Assembly (NCBI GenBank): GCA_016789785.1
Contig: JAEUQE010000006.1
Location: 1-64,000 of the forward strand
DNA: 64,000 bases
From: Bryobacterales bacterium
Lineage (GTDB): Bacteria > Acidobacteriota > Terriglobia > Bryobacterales > Bryobacteraceae
Direction: 5' to 3'
Each line of letters opens with the position of its first letter. Position 1 is the stretch's first letter. A model generated the notes under the pieces. It made no database searches and was not told the origin of the DNA. It was given only the letters and a program-made list of their open reading frames with translations. The position numbers were made by a program, and so were the translations under genes. This document shows positions 9,086-17,391 of the stretch, in pieces.

Positions 9086-10444
9086 ATGAACCTCTTCGGA
9101 TTACTGGGCGGCAAGGCGCTTCATCGCGGTGTGCACGTCCCCGAGTTCAAGGAGCAGACGGCGAAGCTTCCCATTCGCCGCATGCCCTTTCCTCCCCTGG
9201 TGATTGTGCCGCTCTCGCAACACGCGGGAGCGCCCGCAACCGCCATTGTGAAGGAAGGGCAGGAAGTGGTTCGCGGCGAGCCTATCGCCAAAGCGAACGG
9301 CTTCGTCTCGGTGCCGATGCATTCGCCTGCAACCGGCAGAGTGGAACGCATCGCGTTTGCTCCCAGCGCCCGTGGCGATCTTACCAACGCCATCTACATC
9401 AAGCCTTATCCGTCCGCCAGCCAGGAGATCCTGTATGGCGAGCCGCAGGACATCGACCACATGCCGCCCGAAGCGATCGTAAAGGCGGTGCAGGAGACGG
9501 GTGTGGTTGGCCTGGGCGGCGCGGCATTCCCGACACACGTGAAGATGAAACTGCCGGAAGGCAAGAAGGTCGACACGGTGGTGGTGAATGGCTGTGAATG
9601 TGAGCCCTATCTCACCACCGATCATCGCGTGATGGTGGAACAGGCCGGCGAGGTGATCCACGGCACTCGCATCGCGATGAAGGCGGTGGGCGCGCAGCGG
9701 GCGGTGATCGGTGTGGAGGACAACAAACCCGACGCCGCTGAGGCGCTTCGCAAGGCGCTGGGCAATGAGACGGCGATCACGGTGGAGTCCGTGCCAACGA
9801 AGTATCCGCAAGGCGCGGAGAAGATGTTGATCCATGTGCTGCTGGGGCGCGAAGTGCCGTCGGGCGGGTTGCCGAGCGACATCGGCGTGGCGGTGTTCAA
9901 CGTGGCGACACTGGCGCAGATCGGCGACTTGCTTCCCAGAAGGCAGGGGCTGATTGAGCGGGTGGTCACCATCACCGGAACCGCAGTCAGCAAGCCGGGC
10001 AATTATCTGACGGTGCTCGGAACGCCGCTGCGATGGGCTTTGGAGCAAGCCGGATGCACCGACGAAACCGCATCGGTGATTCTCGGCGGGCCGATGATGG
10101 GCCCATCCATCAGTTCGCTTGACGTGCCGATCACAAAGGGCGTGACGGGCATTCTGGTCATGTCGCGGCAGGGGCTGAACAGCCGGCACACGGTCTTCCC
10201 CTGCATTCGCTGCGGCGCCTGCGTGGATGTCTGCCCGTTGCATCTGAATCCTTCGCGGCTGGGAATGCTCGCGCGAAAGGAGCGTTACGAGGAGATGGAA
10301 ACCGAGTTCCATCTGATGGATTGTTTTGAGTGCGGCTGCTGCAGTTATGTCTGCCCGTCCCATATTCCGCTGGTGCAGCATTTCCGTGTCGCGAAGCAAA
10401 TGAACCGGGAGAGGAAGGCTCGCAATGCCAACGCTCGCGCCTGA
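9086..10444 (+). CDS. rnfC: Rnf complex subunit C (NADH-binding, iron-sulfur)
   Basis: A 452-residue peripheral subunit related to the Nuo51 NADH-binding protein. It has the N-terminal RnfC domain (HRGVHVPEFKEQT), a GLGGAAFPTHVK glycine-rich nucleotide/FMN loop near residue 140, and NGCECEPYLTTD, the Nuo51-like signature, near 170. Two 4Fe-4S clusters (CIRCGACVDVCP near 373, CFECGCCSYVCP near 413) lie at the C-terminus. It exchanges electrons between NAD(H) and the other subunits on the cytoplasmic face. It starts 9 bp after the PFOR stop and overlaps rnfD by 20 bp, so translation is coupled. It lacks the long Ala/Lys-rich tail of E. coli RsxC. Confidence 0.95.
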   Translation: MNLFGLLGGKALHRGVHVPEFKEQTAKLPIRRMPFPPLVIVPLSQHAGAPATAIVKEGQEVVRGEPIAKANGFVSVPMHSPATGRVERIAFAPSARGDLTNAIYIKPYPSASQEILYGEPQDIDHMPPEAIVKAVQETGVVGLGGAAFPTHVKMKLPEGKKVDTVVVNGCECEPYLTTDHRVMVEQAGEVIHGTRIAMKAVGAQRAVIGVEDNKPDAAEALRKALGNETAITVESVPTKYPQGAEKMLIHVLLGREVPSGGLPSDIGVAVFNVATLAQIGDLLPRRQGLIERVVTITGTAVSKPGNYLTVLGTPLRWALEQAGCTDETASVILGGPMMGPSISSLDVPITKGVTGILVMSRQGLNSRHTVFPCIRCGACVDVCPLHLNPSRLGMLARKERYEEMETEFHLMDCFECGCCSYVCPSHIPLVQHFRVAKQMNRERKARNANARA

Positions 10445-11480
10445 AATCGAACTGAGAACATCGCCGCACTTCCACGCCGAGCGCAGCGTGGAGATGATCA
10501 TGCGCAACGTGGTGTACGCATTGCTCCCGCTGTGCGTGTACTCGATTTGGAATTTCGGAATCAGCGCACTGGCTTTGATTGTGGTTGCCACGGGATCGTG
10601 CGTCCTCACGGAGCACTTGTTCTGCGCGATCGCCAATCGCAAGTCGTCGATCAACGATTGGAGCGTCACCATCACCGGCCTGTTGCTTGCGTTGACACTG
10701 CCTCCAGGTTTTCCCCTTTGGATGACCGCGGTGGGCGGCTTCGTGTCGGTGGGTCTTGGCAAGATGGCATTTGGCGGATTGGGCTTCAACGCGTTCAATC
10801 CTGCTCTGGTGGGACGCGCGTTCCTGCAGGCGTCATTCCCCGCGGCGATCACCGCCTACTCGCCGGCGCTTGCGCAGAACCGCTTTACGGAGTTCATCCC
10901 GACGACGCTCACGGCGCCGCTCATGCAACCTCCACTGCTGAACGAATGGATCACGCGCGTTCGCGTGGATGCGTTCTCCGGCGCCACGGCGCTGATGCAG
11001 CAAAAATTCGATAAGGTCGCGACGGACTGGCAGCCGTTGTTCTTCGGCAACGTTTCCGGATCGGCGGGCGAGACGTCCGCGCTGCTCATTCTGCTTTGTG
11101 GCGCGTATCTGGTGGCACGCAACTTCATGGACTGGCGGATCGCGGTTTCCATGCTGCTGAGCGCGTTTCTGTTTGGCGGAGCGTTTCATCTGGCGAACCC
11201 CGCGATCTATCCGCATCCGTTGTTTGTGTTGTTTTCCGGCGGCTTGATGCTTGGCGCGGTGTTCATGGCGACGGATATGGTGGCGTCACCCGTCACCCCG
11301 GCCGGAGTCTGGATCTACGGTGCGCTGATGGGCCTGATCACCGTGGTGATTCGCAATCTCGGCGGCTTGCCCGAGGGTGTGATGTACGCCATCCTGCTCG
11401 GCAATGCGATGTCACCGCTGATTGACAACGTCACGCAGCCACGAGTGTACGGAACGAGCAAGATCAGGAGGGCGGCATGA
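10425..11480 (+). CDS. rnfD: Rnf complex subunit D (flavinylated membrane subunit)
   Basis: A 351-residue integral membrane subunit with about nine hydrophobic segments. The motif SGAT at about residue 185 (in DAFSGATAL) is where the family carries FMN covalently bound to Thr. The GFNAFNPALVGRAF segment near 125 is also characteristic. It overlaps rnfC by 20 bp and rnfG by 4 bp (ATGA), a tightly coupled operon. It forms the ion-translocating core with RnfA, RnfE and RnfG; whether Na+ or H+ is moved cannot be told by reading. Confidence 0.95.
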   Translation: MPTLAPEIELRTSPHFHAERSVEMIMRNVVYALLPLCVYSIWNFGISALALIVVATGSCVLTEHLFCAIANRKSSINDWSVTITGLLLALTLPPGFPLWMTAVGGFVSVGLGKMAFGGLGFNAFNPALVGRAFLQASFPAAITAYSPALAQNRFTEFIPTTLTAPLMQPPLLNEWITRVRVDAFSGATALMQQKFDKVATDWQPLFFGNVSGSAGETSALLILLCGAYLVARNFMDWRIAVSMLLSAFLFGGAFHLANPAIYPHPLFVLFSGGLMLGAVFMATDMVASPVTPAGVWIYGALMGLITVVIRNLGGLPEGVMYAILLGNAMSPLIDNVTQPRVYGTSKIRRAA

Positions 11481-12142
11481 GTGCGCAATCGCCAAATGCT
11501 CCGGCGGTCCAGATGCCGAGCAGCATGCGCATGATCCGGCTGATGGGCATCGTGTCTTTGGTGTGCGGCCTGTTGATCGTGATCACGTACCGAGGCACCC
11601 TTACCGCCATCGGGCACAATCAGGAGACCCTGACAAAGGAAGCGGTAAGCGAGTTGCTGCCTGGCATGGAGAAGCAAGTGGTGTATGCCGTGGACGCCGG
11701 CGAACTGAAAGTGCAGCAGGGCGTGGATGGTGTGCTGCCGAAGATCTTCGCCGGATACGACTCATCGGGCAAACTGCTCGGCGTTGTGATGGAGGCAAGC
11801 GACCGCGGCTACGCTGATGTAATCAAAGCCATGTACGCCTATTCGCCTTCGAAACGAAGCGTAATCGGCTTCAAAGTCGTGGAATTGAAGGAAACACCGG
11901 GCCTTGGGGATAAGATCGTAAGCGACAAGGGCTTCCTCAAGAACTTCAAGGAGCTGCTGTTTGATCCTGCCCACGCGATTGTTACCGTGAAGGCCGGCAC
12001 GAAGAAGAACAAGTGGGAGATCGATGCGATTTCTGGCGCAACCATCTCCTCGCGCGCTGTCGGCAGAATGCTGAACAAGAGCACACGAGAGATGGCGCCG
12101 CTGATCGACAAGAACCTCGGCCGTATCGAGAAAGGAGAGTAA
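11477..12142 (+). CDS. rnfG: Rnf complex subunit G (FMN-carrying)
   Basis: A 221-residue subunit with one N-terminal transmembrane helix (about residues 18-38, MIRLMGIVSLVCGLLIVIT). A periplasmic FMN-binding domain follows. The flavinylation motif SGATISS occurs near residue 181, with Thr as FMN attachment site, and KETPGLGDKI near 137 is the usual upstream family motif. It overlaps rnfD by ATGA and ends one base before rnfE, in the conserved D-G-E-A order. A flavin transferase (ApbE) would be needed for maturation; none is in this window. Confidence 0.94.
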   Translation: MSAQSPNAPAVQMPSSMRMIRLMGIVSLVCGLLIVITYRGTLTAIGHNQETLTKEAVSELLPGMEKQVVYAVDAGELKVQQGVDGVLPKIFAGYDSSGKLLGVVMEASDRGYADVIKAMYAYSPSKRSVIGFKVVELKETPGLGDKIVSDKGFLKNFKELLFDPAHAIVTVKAGTKKNKWEIDAISGATISSRAVGRMLNKSTREMAPLIDKNLGRIEKGE

Positions 12143-12143
12143 C

Positions 12144-12803
12144 ATGGCACACGACCACGGTGGCAGTGCGCCCTCCCCATCGGAAAGCATGGAAGCCTTT
12201 CTCAACGGGCTCTGGAAGCAGAATCCGGTGTTCGTGCAGGTGCTGGGCATGTGTCCCACGCTGGCGGTTACCAACAGCGTGCGGAACGCGATCGCCATGG
12301 GCATCGCGACTCTGTTTGTGCTGGTGTGCTCCAACACGCTGATCTCGCTGGTGCGAAAAATGGTGCCGAAGCAGGTGCGCATCGCCACCTATATCCTGAT
12401 CATCGCGACCTTCGTCACCATCGTCGACTATCTGATCAAGGCGATCAGCATTCCGGTCTACAAAGCGCTGGGACCGTTCATCGCGTTGATCGTCGTGAAC
12501 TGCATTATCCTTGGGCGCGCGGAGGCTTTCGCAAGCCGCAACGGCGTGGTTAAGTCGATTCTCGATGGCGTTGGAATGGGCATCGGCTTCTTCATCGCGC
12601 TGCTGTGCCTTGGCGCCGTGCGGGAGGTTCTTGGAGCGGGGACATTTCTCGGATTCCCCATCTTTGGCGAACACTATCAGCCATGGGTGCTCTTCCTTCT
12701 GCCGCCCGGCGGATTTCTCACGCTCGCGCTGTGGCTTCTGATCTTCAGCGCCTGGCAGAACCGCAAAAAGCGCAAGGAACTGGAATTGAAGGTGGCCGCA
12801 TGA
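12144..12803 (+). CDS. rnfE: Rnf complex subunit E
   Basis: A 219-residue polytopic membrane protein of the Rnf/Nqr D-E family. Early NGLWKQNPVFVQVLGMCPTLAV, then VRNAIAMGIAT and the conserved half-membrane motif VVNCIILGRAEAFA near residue 115, identify RnfE. With RnfA it forms the antiparallel pair holding the intramembrane iron-sulfur centre; the Cys in GMCPTLAV and in VNCIILG are the expected ligands. A His/Gly/Ser-rich N-terminus (HDHGGSAPSPSE) precedes the family domain. It overlaps rnfA by ATGA. Confidence 0.95.
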   Translation: MAHDHGGSAPSPSESMEAFLNGLWKQNPVFVQVLGMCPTLAVTNSVRNAIAMGIATLFVLVCSNTLISLVRKMVPKQVRIATYILIIATFVTIVDYLIKAISIPVYKALGPFIALIVVNCIILGRAEAFASRNGVVKSILDGVGMGIGFFIALLCLGAVREVLGAGTFLGFPIFGEHYQPWVLFLLPPGGFLTLALWLLIFSAWQNRKKRKELELKVAA

Positions 12804-13387
12804 ACAATCAATCGCTCGGACACATCTTCGTCGACTCGCTGCTGATCAACAACTTCGTACTCAGCGTGTTTCTCGGCATCTGTCCGTTTATTGGAGTGTC
12901 GGGCAAACTCGCCACAGCCTGGAGAATGGGCGTCGCGGTGATTTTCGTGATTCTCGTGAGCAGCGTCCTGGCGTTTGGCACGAATCTGATGCTGCTGGCG
13001 ATGAACGCCGAGTATCTGCGCATCATCAGCTTCATCGTCATCATTGCCTCCACGGTGCAGCTTGTGGAGATGTTCATCAAGAAGACCAGTCCGGCGCTGT
13101 TCCGGGCTCTCGGCATCTATCTTCCGTTGATCACGACGAATTGCGCAGTGCTCGGCGTCGCGTTGTTTCAGACCGCGCGCGAATACAACTTCGCCCAGAG
13201 CATCGTGTTCGCGGCAGGATCGAGCATGGGCTTCACACTGGCGCTGGTACTGATGGCGGTGATCCGCGAAAAGCTGGATCTCTCCGATATTCCCGATACC
13301 GTGCGCGGGACGGCGCTGGTTCTCATGCTCGCGGGCATTCTGTCGCTGGCGTTCATGGGGTTCGCTGGAATGGGGGCGGAGGGTTAG
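12800..13387 (+). CDS. rnfA: Rnf complex subunit A
   Basis: A 195-residue polytopic membrane subunit homologous to RnfE and NqrE. LLINNFVLSVFLGICPFIGVSG at the N-terminus and ITTNCAVLGVALF near residue 115 are the two halves of the motif carrying the intramembrane iron-sulfur Cys ligands. The start at 12800 overlaps the rnfE stop (ATGA). The longer open frame starting at 12605 lies inside rnfE and is not used. It is the last canonical Rnf gene; the order B-[PFOR]-C-D-G-E-A differs from the classical A-B-C-D-G-E order of gammaproteobacteria. Confidence 0.95.
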   Translation: MNNQSLGHIFVDSLLINNFVLSVFLGICPFIGVSGKLATAWRMGVAVIFVILVSSVLAFGTNLMLLAMNAEYLRIISFIVIIASTVQLVEMFIKKTSPALFRALGIYLPLITTNCAVLGVALFQTAREYNFAQSIVFAAGSSMGFTLALVLMAVIREKLDLSDIPDTVRGTALVLMLAGILSLAFMGFAGMGAEG

Positions 13388-13582
13388 ATGCTCGCGGACA
13401 TGCTGAAGGCGGTGTTCGGCGTGATGCTCCTGATGAGCATCTGGCTTGCGGTGCAGGCTTACCTGCGCAAGCGCATGGCGAAACCGCGGGACTTTGACGT
13501 GCTGGAAGACATGACGCACGGTTGCGGCGCCTGTGGTCATAGCCATGGATGCGGCGGCTCGAAGGGCGATTGCCATTCCTAG
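13388..13582 (+). CDS. Small Cys-rich membrane protein at the end of the rnf operon, NqrM-like in design
   Basis: A 64-residue protein starting directly at the base after the rnfA stop. It has one N-terminal transmembrane helix (residues 4-24, MLKAVFGVMLLMSIWLAVQAY), a basic stretch (LRKRMAKPRD), and a C-terminal Cys/His cluster with C-x2-C and C-x-G-G motifs (five Cys and three His in the last 22 residues). The layout, one helix plus metal-binding Cys tail encoded at the end of the operon, matches NqrM, the small protein that helps assemble the iron centre of Na+-NQR. I infer a similar maturation role for Rnf, but no homology is proven. Confidence 0.6.
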   Translation: MLADMLKAVFGVMLLMSIWLAVQAYLRKRMAKPRDFDVLEDMTHGCGACGHSHGCGGSKGDCHS

Positions 13583-13622
13583 ACGAGGCATTTCATTTCG
13601 ATTGTTAGGCAAAGGTGAACTT

Positions 13623-14483
13623 ATGAATTTGAGCGAATACGACATCAGCAATCCTTACCCGGCGACGCTTGTGCTGACCGAGCGGATCACGCCGGAGGGT
13701 TCTAACGTCGAGGTGCGGCATCTGGTGTTCGAACTGCCGGATGGCGATTTCAGCTTTGTCGAAGGGCAGAGCATCGGAGTGCTGGCGCCTGGGCCTCACG
13801 AATTCGGGAACAAGCATCACCTTCGCTTGTACTCGATCGCCAGTCCGCGCAAGGGTGAGAAGGGCAAGCGCAACACCTTTTCGCTGTGCGTGCGGCGGTG
13901 CTTCTATGTCGATGAAGTGAGCGGGGAGAGTTATCCGGGCAAGGCATCGAACTATCTGTGTGACGCGAAGCCTGGCGATACGGTGGACATCACCGGTCCC
14001 TACGGCGCCCATTTCACCGTGCCCGCCGACAGCCGGAGCAATTTACTGATGATTGGTGTCGGCACGGGGATCGCGCCTTTCCGCGCCTTTATCCGTCACA
14101 TGTATGAAGAGCGTGGTGGATGGCAAGGCATGGTGCGGCTCTTCTATGGAGCCAAGAGCGGCACCGAACTGCTCTACATGAACGACAAGGTCAAGGACTT
14201 CACGCTGTACTACGACGAGAAGAGCTTCAAGGCGTTCGAAGCCGTCAGCCCCCGCCCGGCTTTCGATCTGCCGCCGGATCTGGACCGTCTGCTCATGGAG
14301 AATCGGAACGAGGTCTGGTCGCTGATGCAGGAGCCCACCACCTATGTGTATGTCGCCGGCCTGCCGGATGCGGCGGAGAAGTTCGAGAAGGCCATGATCG
14401 CGATGGCGGGCGGGGAGGATGCCTGGCGGAAGCGGCGGACCGAATTGATCGCGCAGGGGCGGTATTCGGAGCTGCTCTATTAG
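13623..14483 (+). CDS. Ferredoxin-NADP(+) reductase, plant-type FNR family
   Basis: A 286-residue flavoprotein. The FAD-binding motif RLYSIAS (residues 68-74) and the NADP-domain loop GVGTGIAPFRAF (about 147-158) are classic, and the chain ends in Tyr (YSELLY), the stacking residue of plant-type FNRs. It would pass electrons between reduced ferredoxin and NADP+. It starts 41 bp after the small Cys-rich gene on the same strand, so it likely belongs to the Rnf/PFOR transcript. That gives the ferredoxin pool a second outlet besides Rnf. The start at 13623 is preferred over an upstream ATG at 13533 that lies inside the previous gene. Confidence 0.88.
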   Translation: MNLSEYDISNPYPATLVLTERITPEGSNVEVRHLVFELPDGDFSFVEGQSIGVLAPGPHEFGNKHHLRLYSIASPRKGEKGKRNTFSLCVRRCFYVDEVSGESYPGKASNYLCDAKPGDTVDITGPYGAHFTVPADSRSNLLMIGVGTGIAPFRAFIRHMYEERGGWQGMVRLFYGAKSGTELLYMNDKVKDFTLYYDEKSFKAFEAVSPRPAFDLPPDLDRLLMENRNEVWSLMQEPTTYVYVAGLPDAAEKFEKAMIAMAGGEDAWRKRRTELIAQGRYSELLY

Positions 14484-14601
14484 GACATCAGGCTGAGCCT
14501 CGCCTGCACTTGCCGTGTGCTGCGCTGCTCGCCACCGCTCGATCTGCCGTGCAACGGAATGTTGGTGCGCACCGCGATCAACCGCGTCGTACGATTGACA
14601 G

Positions 14602-15594
14602 ATGACGATCAGCCGGCGGAATCGGTGGCGAAGGCTCATCCTGTTTTGCTTGTTCCTGCTGGTCCTGATCGCCTCGGGCGGCGCTTCCTACGAGATCCTG
14701 GCGTCTCGCGCGGATACGAAGCGCTTTCCCCGCCCCCGCCACCTCGTGGATGCAGGTGCGCTCCGGCTCAACCTGCATTGCACCGGAAGTGGAAACCCGA
14801 CCGTCGTTTTGGAGGCGGGGCTTGCAGACTCGCTGGATCAATGGAGGCTCGTCCAACCGGAGGTCGCGCGATTCACTCGTGTCTGCTCGTACGACCGCGC
14901 CGGGTATGGCTACAGCGATCCCGGTCCGATGCCACGGACAAGCATCCGGATCGCTTCGGAGTTGCATGCGGCGCTTCAGTCCGCCGGCGAAGCACCACCT
15001 TACGTGATGGTAGGGAGTTCGTTCGGAGGCTACTGCGTTCGCGTCTTCAATGGCCGGTATCCGAGCGAGGTGGCCGCGATCCTGCTGGTTGACTCTACGC
15101 AGGAAGATCAATACCGATTGCTGCCGCCAGCCTGGTCCGCGCTGAGCGCCGCTACTCGAACTCGCGCCCGCAGGCAAGCCTTCTGGGCTCCGCTCAGCAT
15201 TGGTCTCGGAATCACGCGGCTTCAACTGCGATTACAGGGACAGCACGTGCCGCCGGTAATACTTCAGGTGAAGTACATCCAGGCGCGAACCAGCGAACTC
15301 GAGCATATCGAGACGAGCGCGGAAGAGGCGCGAGCAGCGGGCCACCTGGGCGGCAAGCATCTCATTGTGCTCACCGCCGGCCGGCCAATCGATACCGCCC
15401 TTCGCGCCGCTCTCAGCACTGAGGATCAGCGAGCTTTCGAACAGACATGGATCAACGATCTGCAACCTCGTCTGGCGCGCCTTTCCACGCGGGGCAAGCA
15501 GGTCATCGTGCGCGATAGCGGACATGACATTCCCAGCCAACGTCCGGAAGCGGTGGTCGCGGCAATACGAGAACTGTGTGATGGGCTGGACTGA
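14602..15594 (+). CDS. Alpha/beta hydrolase with N-terminal membrane anchor
   Basis: A 330-residue serine hydrolase. A basic N-terminus (SRRNRWRR) is followed by a hydrophobic helix (residues 12-28, LILFCLFLLVLIASGGA), a signal anchor or uncleaved signal peptide, so the enzyme probably works in the periplasm. The nucleophile elbow is GSSFGG near residue 137. LLVDST near 160 and SGHDIP near 306 supply Asp and His candidates, and RAGYGYSD is a common lid motif. Substrate unknown. It is 118 bp downstream of the FNR gene and likely independent. It is the last ordinary gene before the repeat-rich accessory patch. Confidence 0.82.
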   Translation: MTISRRNRWRRLILFCLFLLVLIASGGASYEILASRADTKRFPRPRHLVDAGALRLNLHCTGSGNPTVVLEAGLADSLDQWRLVQPEVARFTRVCSYDRAGYGYSDPGPMPRTSIRIASELHAALQSAGEAPPYVMVGSSFGGYCVRVFNGRYPSEVAAILLVDSTQEDQYRLLPPAWSALSAATRTRARRQAFWAPLSIGLGITRLQLRLQGQHVPPVILQVKYIQARTSELEHIETSAEEARAAGHLGGKHLIVLTAGRPIDTALRAALSTEDQRAFEQTWINDLQPRLARLSTRGKQVIVRDSGHDIPSQRPEAVVAAIRELCDGLD

Positions 15595-15603
15595 TTTGGT
15601 GGG

Positions 15604-15673
15604 CTTTGGTGGACCGGGACGGGTTCGAACCGTCTACCCCTTCCATGCCATTAGAAATATCAATCACTTGCCA
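15604..15673. repeat. Repeat R1: tRNA-3'-end-like sequence
   Basis: Read on the minus strand, the segment holds a T-arm-like GACGG-TTCGAAC-CCGTC followed by an acceptor-like strand and CCA, but the rest of a tRNA (D arm, 5' acceptor strand) is missing. Nearly the same block, including the flanking 'agaaatatcaatcacttg', recurs at 18583-18651 inside R3. R1 directly follows the hydrolase stop codon. It is probably an integration-site remnant or part of a mobile repeat; the tRNA donor is not in the window. Confidence 0.6.
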
Positions 15674-15781
15674 GGCAGGAACGACGAAAACACAAGGCTC
15701 AGTGTATCGCGGCGCGGACTCCAGTGCGAACTCGCATGACTTTGAATTCCAGGTGGAATCCGTGCCGAAACGCGGGCTGAC

Positions 15782-16050
15782 TCAGCGATAAGCCTCGCGT
15801 CGATGGCGGACGCCGGTAATTGCAATCGCGGTCTCCTTCCCTTGGTCGAAGAATACGCGGTAATCACCGCAGCGGAGACGGAAGCCGGTTTCCGGCGGCT
15901 TGAGTTTCTTCACATCACCAGTGCGGCTGGATAGATATCGGTCAATGCAATGGAGAATCTGAATTGCCGTCTCCCGATCAATCGTCCGAAGGCGCGGGCC
16001 TCTGGTGACCATGTGACCGCGATGCGCTCGGAAGAGGCATCCTCGCTCAC
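15782..16050 (-). pseudogene. RelE/ParE-type toxin, apparently frameshifted
   Basis: The C-terminal part (DRETAIQILHCIDRYL, KKLKPPETGFRLRCGDYRVF, VRHRREAYR) is a clear RelE/ParE-superfamily ribonuclease toxin. The natural N-terminus lies in a different frame: a GTG at 16050-16048 overlapping the antitoxin stop (GTGA) reads V-S-E-D-A-S-S-E-R-I-A-V-T-W-S-P-E-A-R-A, the usual RelE opening strand and helix. It shifts frame at about 15988-15996, where the toxin continues as LRTIDRET. An indel there would inactivate it. The ATG at 16012 would give a 76-residue form lacking the first strand. Sequencing error cannot be excluded. Confidence 0.65.
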
Positions 16051-16307
16051 TGCTTCAGGCCGAATTCGCGCAGGATTTCATCGTGAGGGATGCCCTCGCC
16101 ACGAGCGAGTGAGGCACGGGCGTGGTCCAGCGCAACGGAGGTGTCTGACGTGAGATCTTCCTCCTCCACTTCGGTGAGCACCAGTGATCGGGTCAGGGGC
16201 TCCACCATGACTTCGAGCAGACCGCGGACGGCATTCAGCTTCTCGGCTGGCAACGCATCCAGCAATGCGTGGGCCTGCCGGCGGGGCTGATCGAGATTCT
16301 GTTCCAT
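16047..16307 (-). CDS. Antitoxin of the RelE-type pair
   Basis: An 86-residue acidic, helical protein lying immediately upstream of and overlapping the toxin frame by GTGA. The middle reads DALPAEKLNAVRGLLEVM, a short helical element common in small antitoxins encoded before RelE/ParE toxins, and the C-terminus ends IPHDEILREFGLKQ, typical of antitoxins with toxin-wrapping tails. No classical ribbon-helix-helix or HTH motif is obvious. The gene is intact although its toxin seems broken, which fits an addiction module decaying from the toxin side. Confidence 0.65.
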   Translation of the reverse strand: MEQNLDQPRRQAHALLDALPAEKLNAVRGLLEVMVEPLTRSLVLTEVEEEDLTSDTSVALDHARASLARGEGIPHDEILREFGLKQ

Positions 16308-16680
16308 GGCTACCTCTAACGCTGATTTCAGTCTGCTCGATTTGCGGAAAGCGGCTCTGTGAACGCTTGGCTTGGTAGAATCGCCCTGTGGAATCCAGTC
16401 GCGGGGCGGAAAGCCGTACTGCCGATTACGGGTATCTACTTCTCGATATTTCTTCGCGCGTCACTGAAGAGAAACGCGAGGTTGAGTTTATGGTGACGGA
16501 CAAGGCAGACGGGTTCACTTGTTGGATTGGAACCGCCTCAGATCTTGCCAATGCGAAGAGTTGCGCGATATCCGAATCAACAGCTATTCCTTGATTCTTA
16601 CATTGCCCCTCCGCCCGCGCCGGAGTGGCGAAGCGACGAGAACCAGGGGCGCGAGTTTAGCGTACTGATTAAGGCCGCTC

Positions 16681-16957
16681 GCTGGAGTCCAAATCTTGGC
16701 CAGTTTAGCCTCCAAACGGACTCCGCGTGACATCTTCCGCGCAGTGGAAGCGCGCAAGCATCTCCGCAATTCTATGGATTGTTTCGGTTTTTGGTGGACC
16801 TGGACGAGACTGTCCACACGGAAGACACAAGGCTTAGCGGACGGCGCCTTGGACGCCGGTGGCCGCCACACGCCTTCTACGCGCGCGGTCGCAGGCTGTC
16901 GTAATTGTCGTCTGCTGGAGCAGACAACGAAAACTCTCCAATAAGGGTGATGCCCAT
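16681..16957 (+). repeat. Repeat R2 with terminal stem-loop
   Basis: This non-coding segment is colinear with R3 (18474-18871): both start GCTGGAGTCCAAATCTTG, run through a shared 'GGACTCCGCGTGAC ... CATCTCCGCAATTCTATGG' stretch and end with a stem-loop (here 16905-16930, arms around TTGTCGTCTGC/GCAGACAACGA), then ATAAGG and TGCCCA. R2 lacks the tRNA-like core that R3 keeps, so it looks like a deletion derivative. The stem sequence differs from that of R3 yet still pairs, counting G-U pairs. It ends about 30 bp before the HigA-type operator. Confidence 0.7.
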
Positions 16958-16988
16958 GTTGGTGCATGGCGCTGACGCCAAAGTTGAG

Positions 16989-17008
16989 TATTCGCAACAT
17001 TGCGAATA
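16989..17008. promoter_or_regulatory. 20-bp palindrome, likely HigA operator
   Basis: TATTCGCAA-CA-TTGCGAATA is a perfect inverted repeat with 9-bp arms, ending 12 bp before the GTG start of the higB-like gene. Type II antitoxins with an HTH normally repress their own operon through such a site. The position argues against the upstream TTG (17000) as start codon because that would lie in the operator. Confidence 0.7.
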
Positions 17009-17020
17009 CACTGGGATCGA

Positions 17021-17389
17021 GTGCCTAAGACCAGAGTCGCTCTCTACCGGGAGGAAAACGGATCATGCCCGTTCGTGGAATGGTTCGACAAGTTACCGGC
17101 GAAGGTGCAGGACAAGTGTTATCTCCGGTTGGAGCGATTGCGCGAGATGGGACACGAATTGCGTCGGCCCGAAGCGGACTTCTTGCGCGACGGGATCTAC
17201 GAGTTGCGCGTCAGTCTGGGCGGCGTTCACCACCGGATCTTGTACTTCTTCCACGGTGCGGTGGCGGCGGTGGTCTCGCACGGGCTTGTGAAAGAGAGCG
17301 TTGTCCCGCCGAAGGAGATCGATTACGCCGTCGAACGCAAGAAGCGCTTTGAGGGAAATCCGGCGAAGCACACGTACGAGGAGGATTGA
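17021..17389 (+). CDS. higB: HigB-like (phage-derived Gp49/DUF891-type) toxin
   Basis: A 122-residue RelE-superfamily mRNA interferase. The sequence is close to the family pattern throughout: LYREENGSCPFVEWFDKLP, DKCYLRLERLREMGHELRRPEADFL, DGIYELRV, HHRILYFFHG, and SHGLVKESVVPPKEID. The GTG start at 17021 fits the family N-terminus (VPKTRVALYREENG) and has a GGGA ribosome-site-like stretch a few bases upstream. The toxin gene precedes the antitoxin, the typical higBA order, and ends 2 bp before the antitoxin ATG. It is intact and should cleave translated mRNA when released from its antitoxin. Confidence 0.88.
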   Translation: MPKTRVALYREENGSCPFVEWFDKLPAKVQDKCYLRLERLREMGHELRRPEADFLRDGIYELRVSLGGVHHRILYFFHGAVAAVVSHGLVKESVVPPKEIDYAVERKKRFEGNPAKHTYEED

Positions 17390-17391
17390 CC

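Noticed and set aside
15782..16012. Intact 76-residue RelE toxin from the ATG at 16012
   Set aside because: It would lack the first strand of the fold, which is found in another frame just upstream and joined to the antitoxin stop by a GTGA overlap.
17000..17020. TTG at 17000 as start of the HigB-like toxin
   Set aside because: It lies in the right arm of the palindromic operator, and the added residues do not match the family N-terminus.
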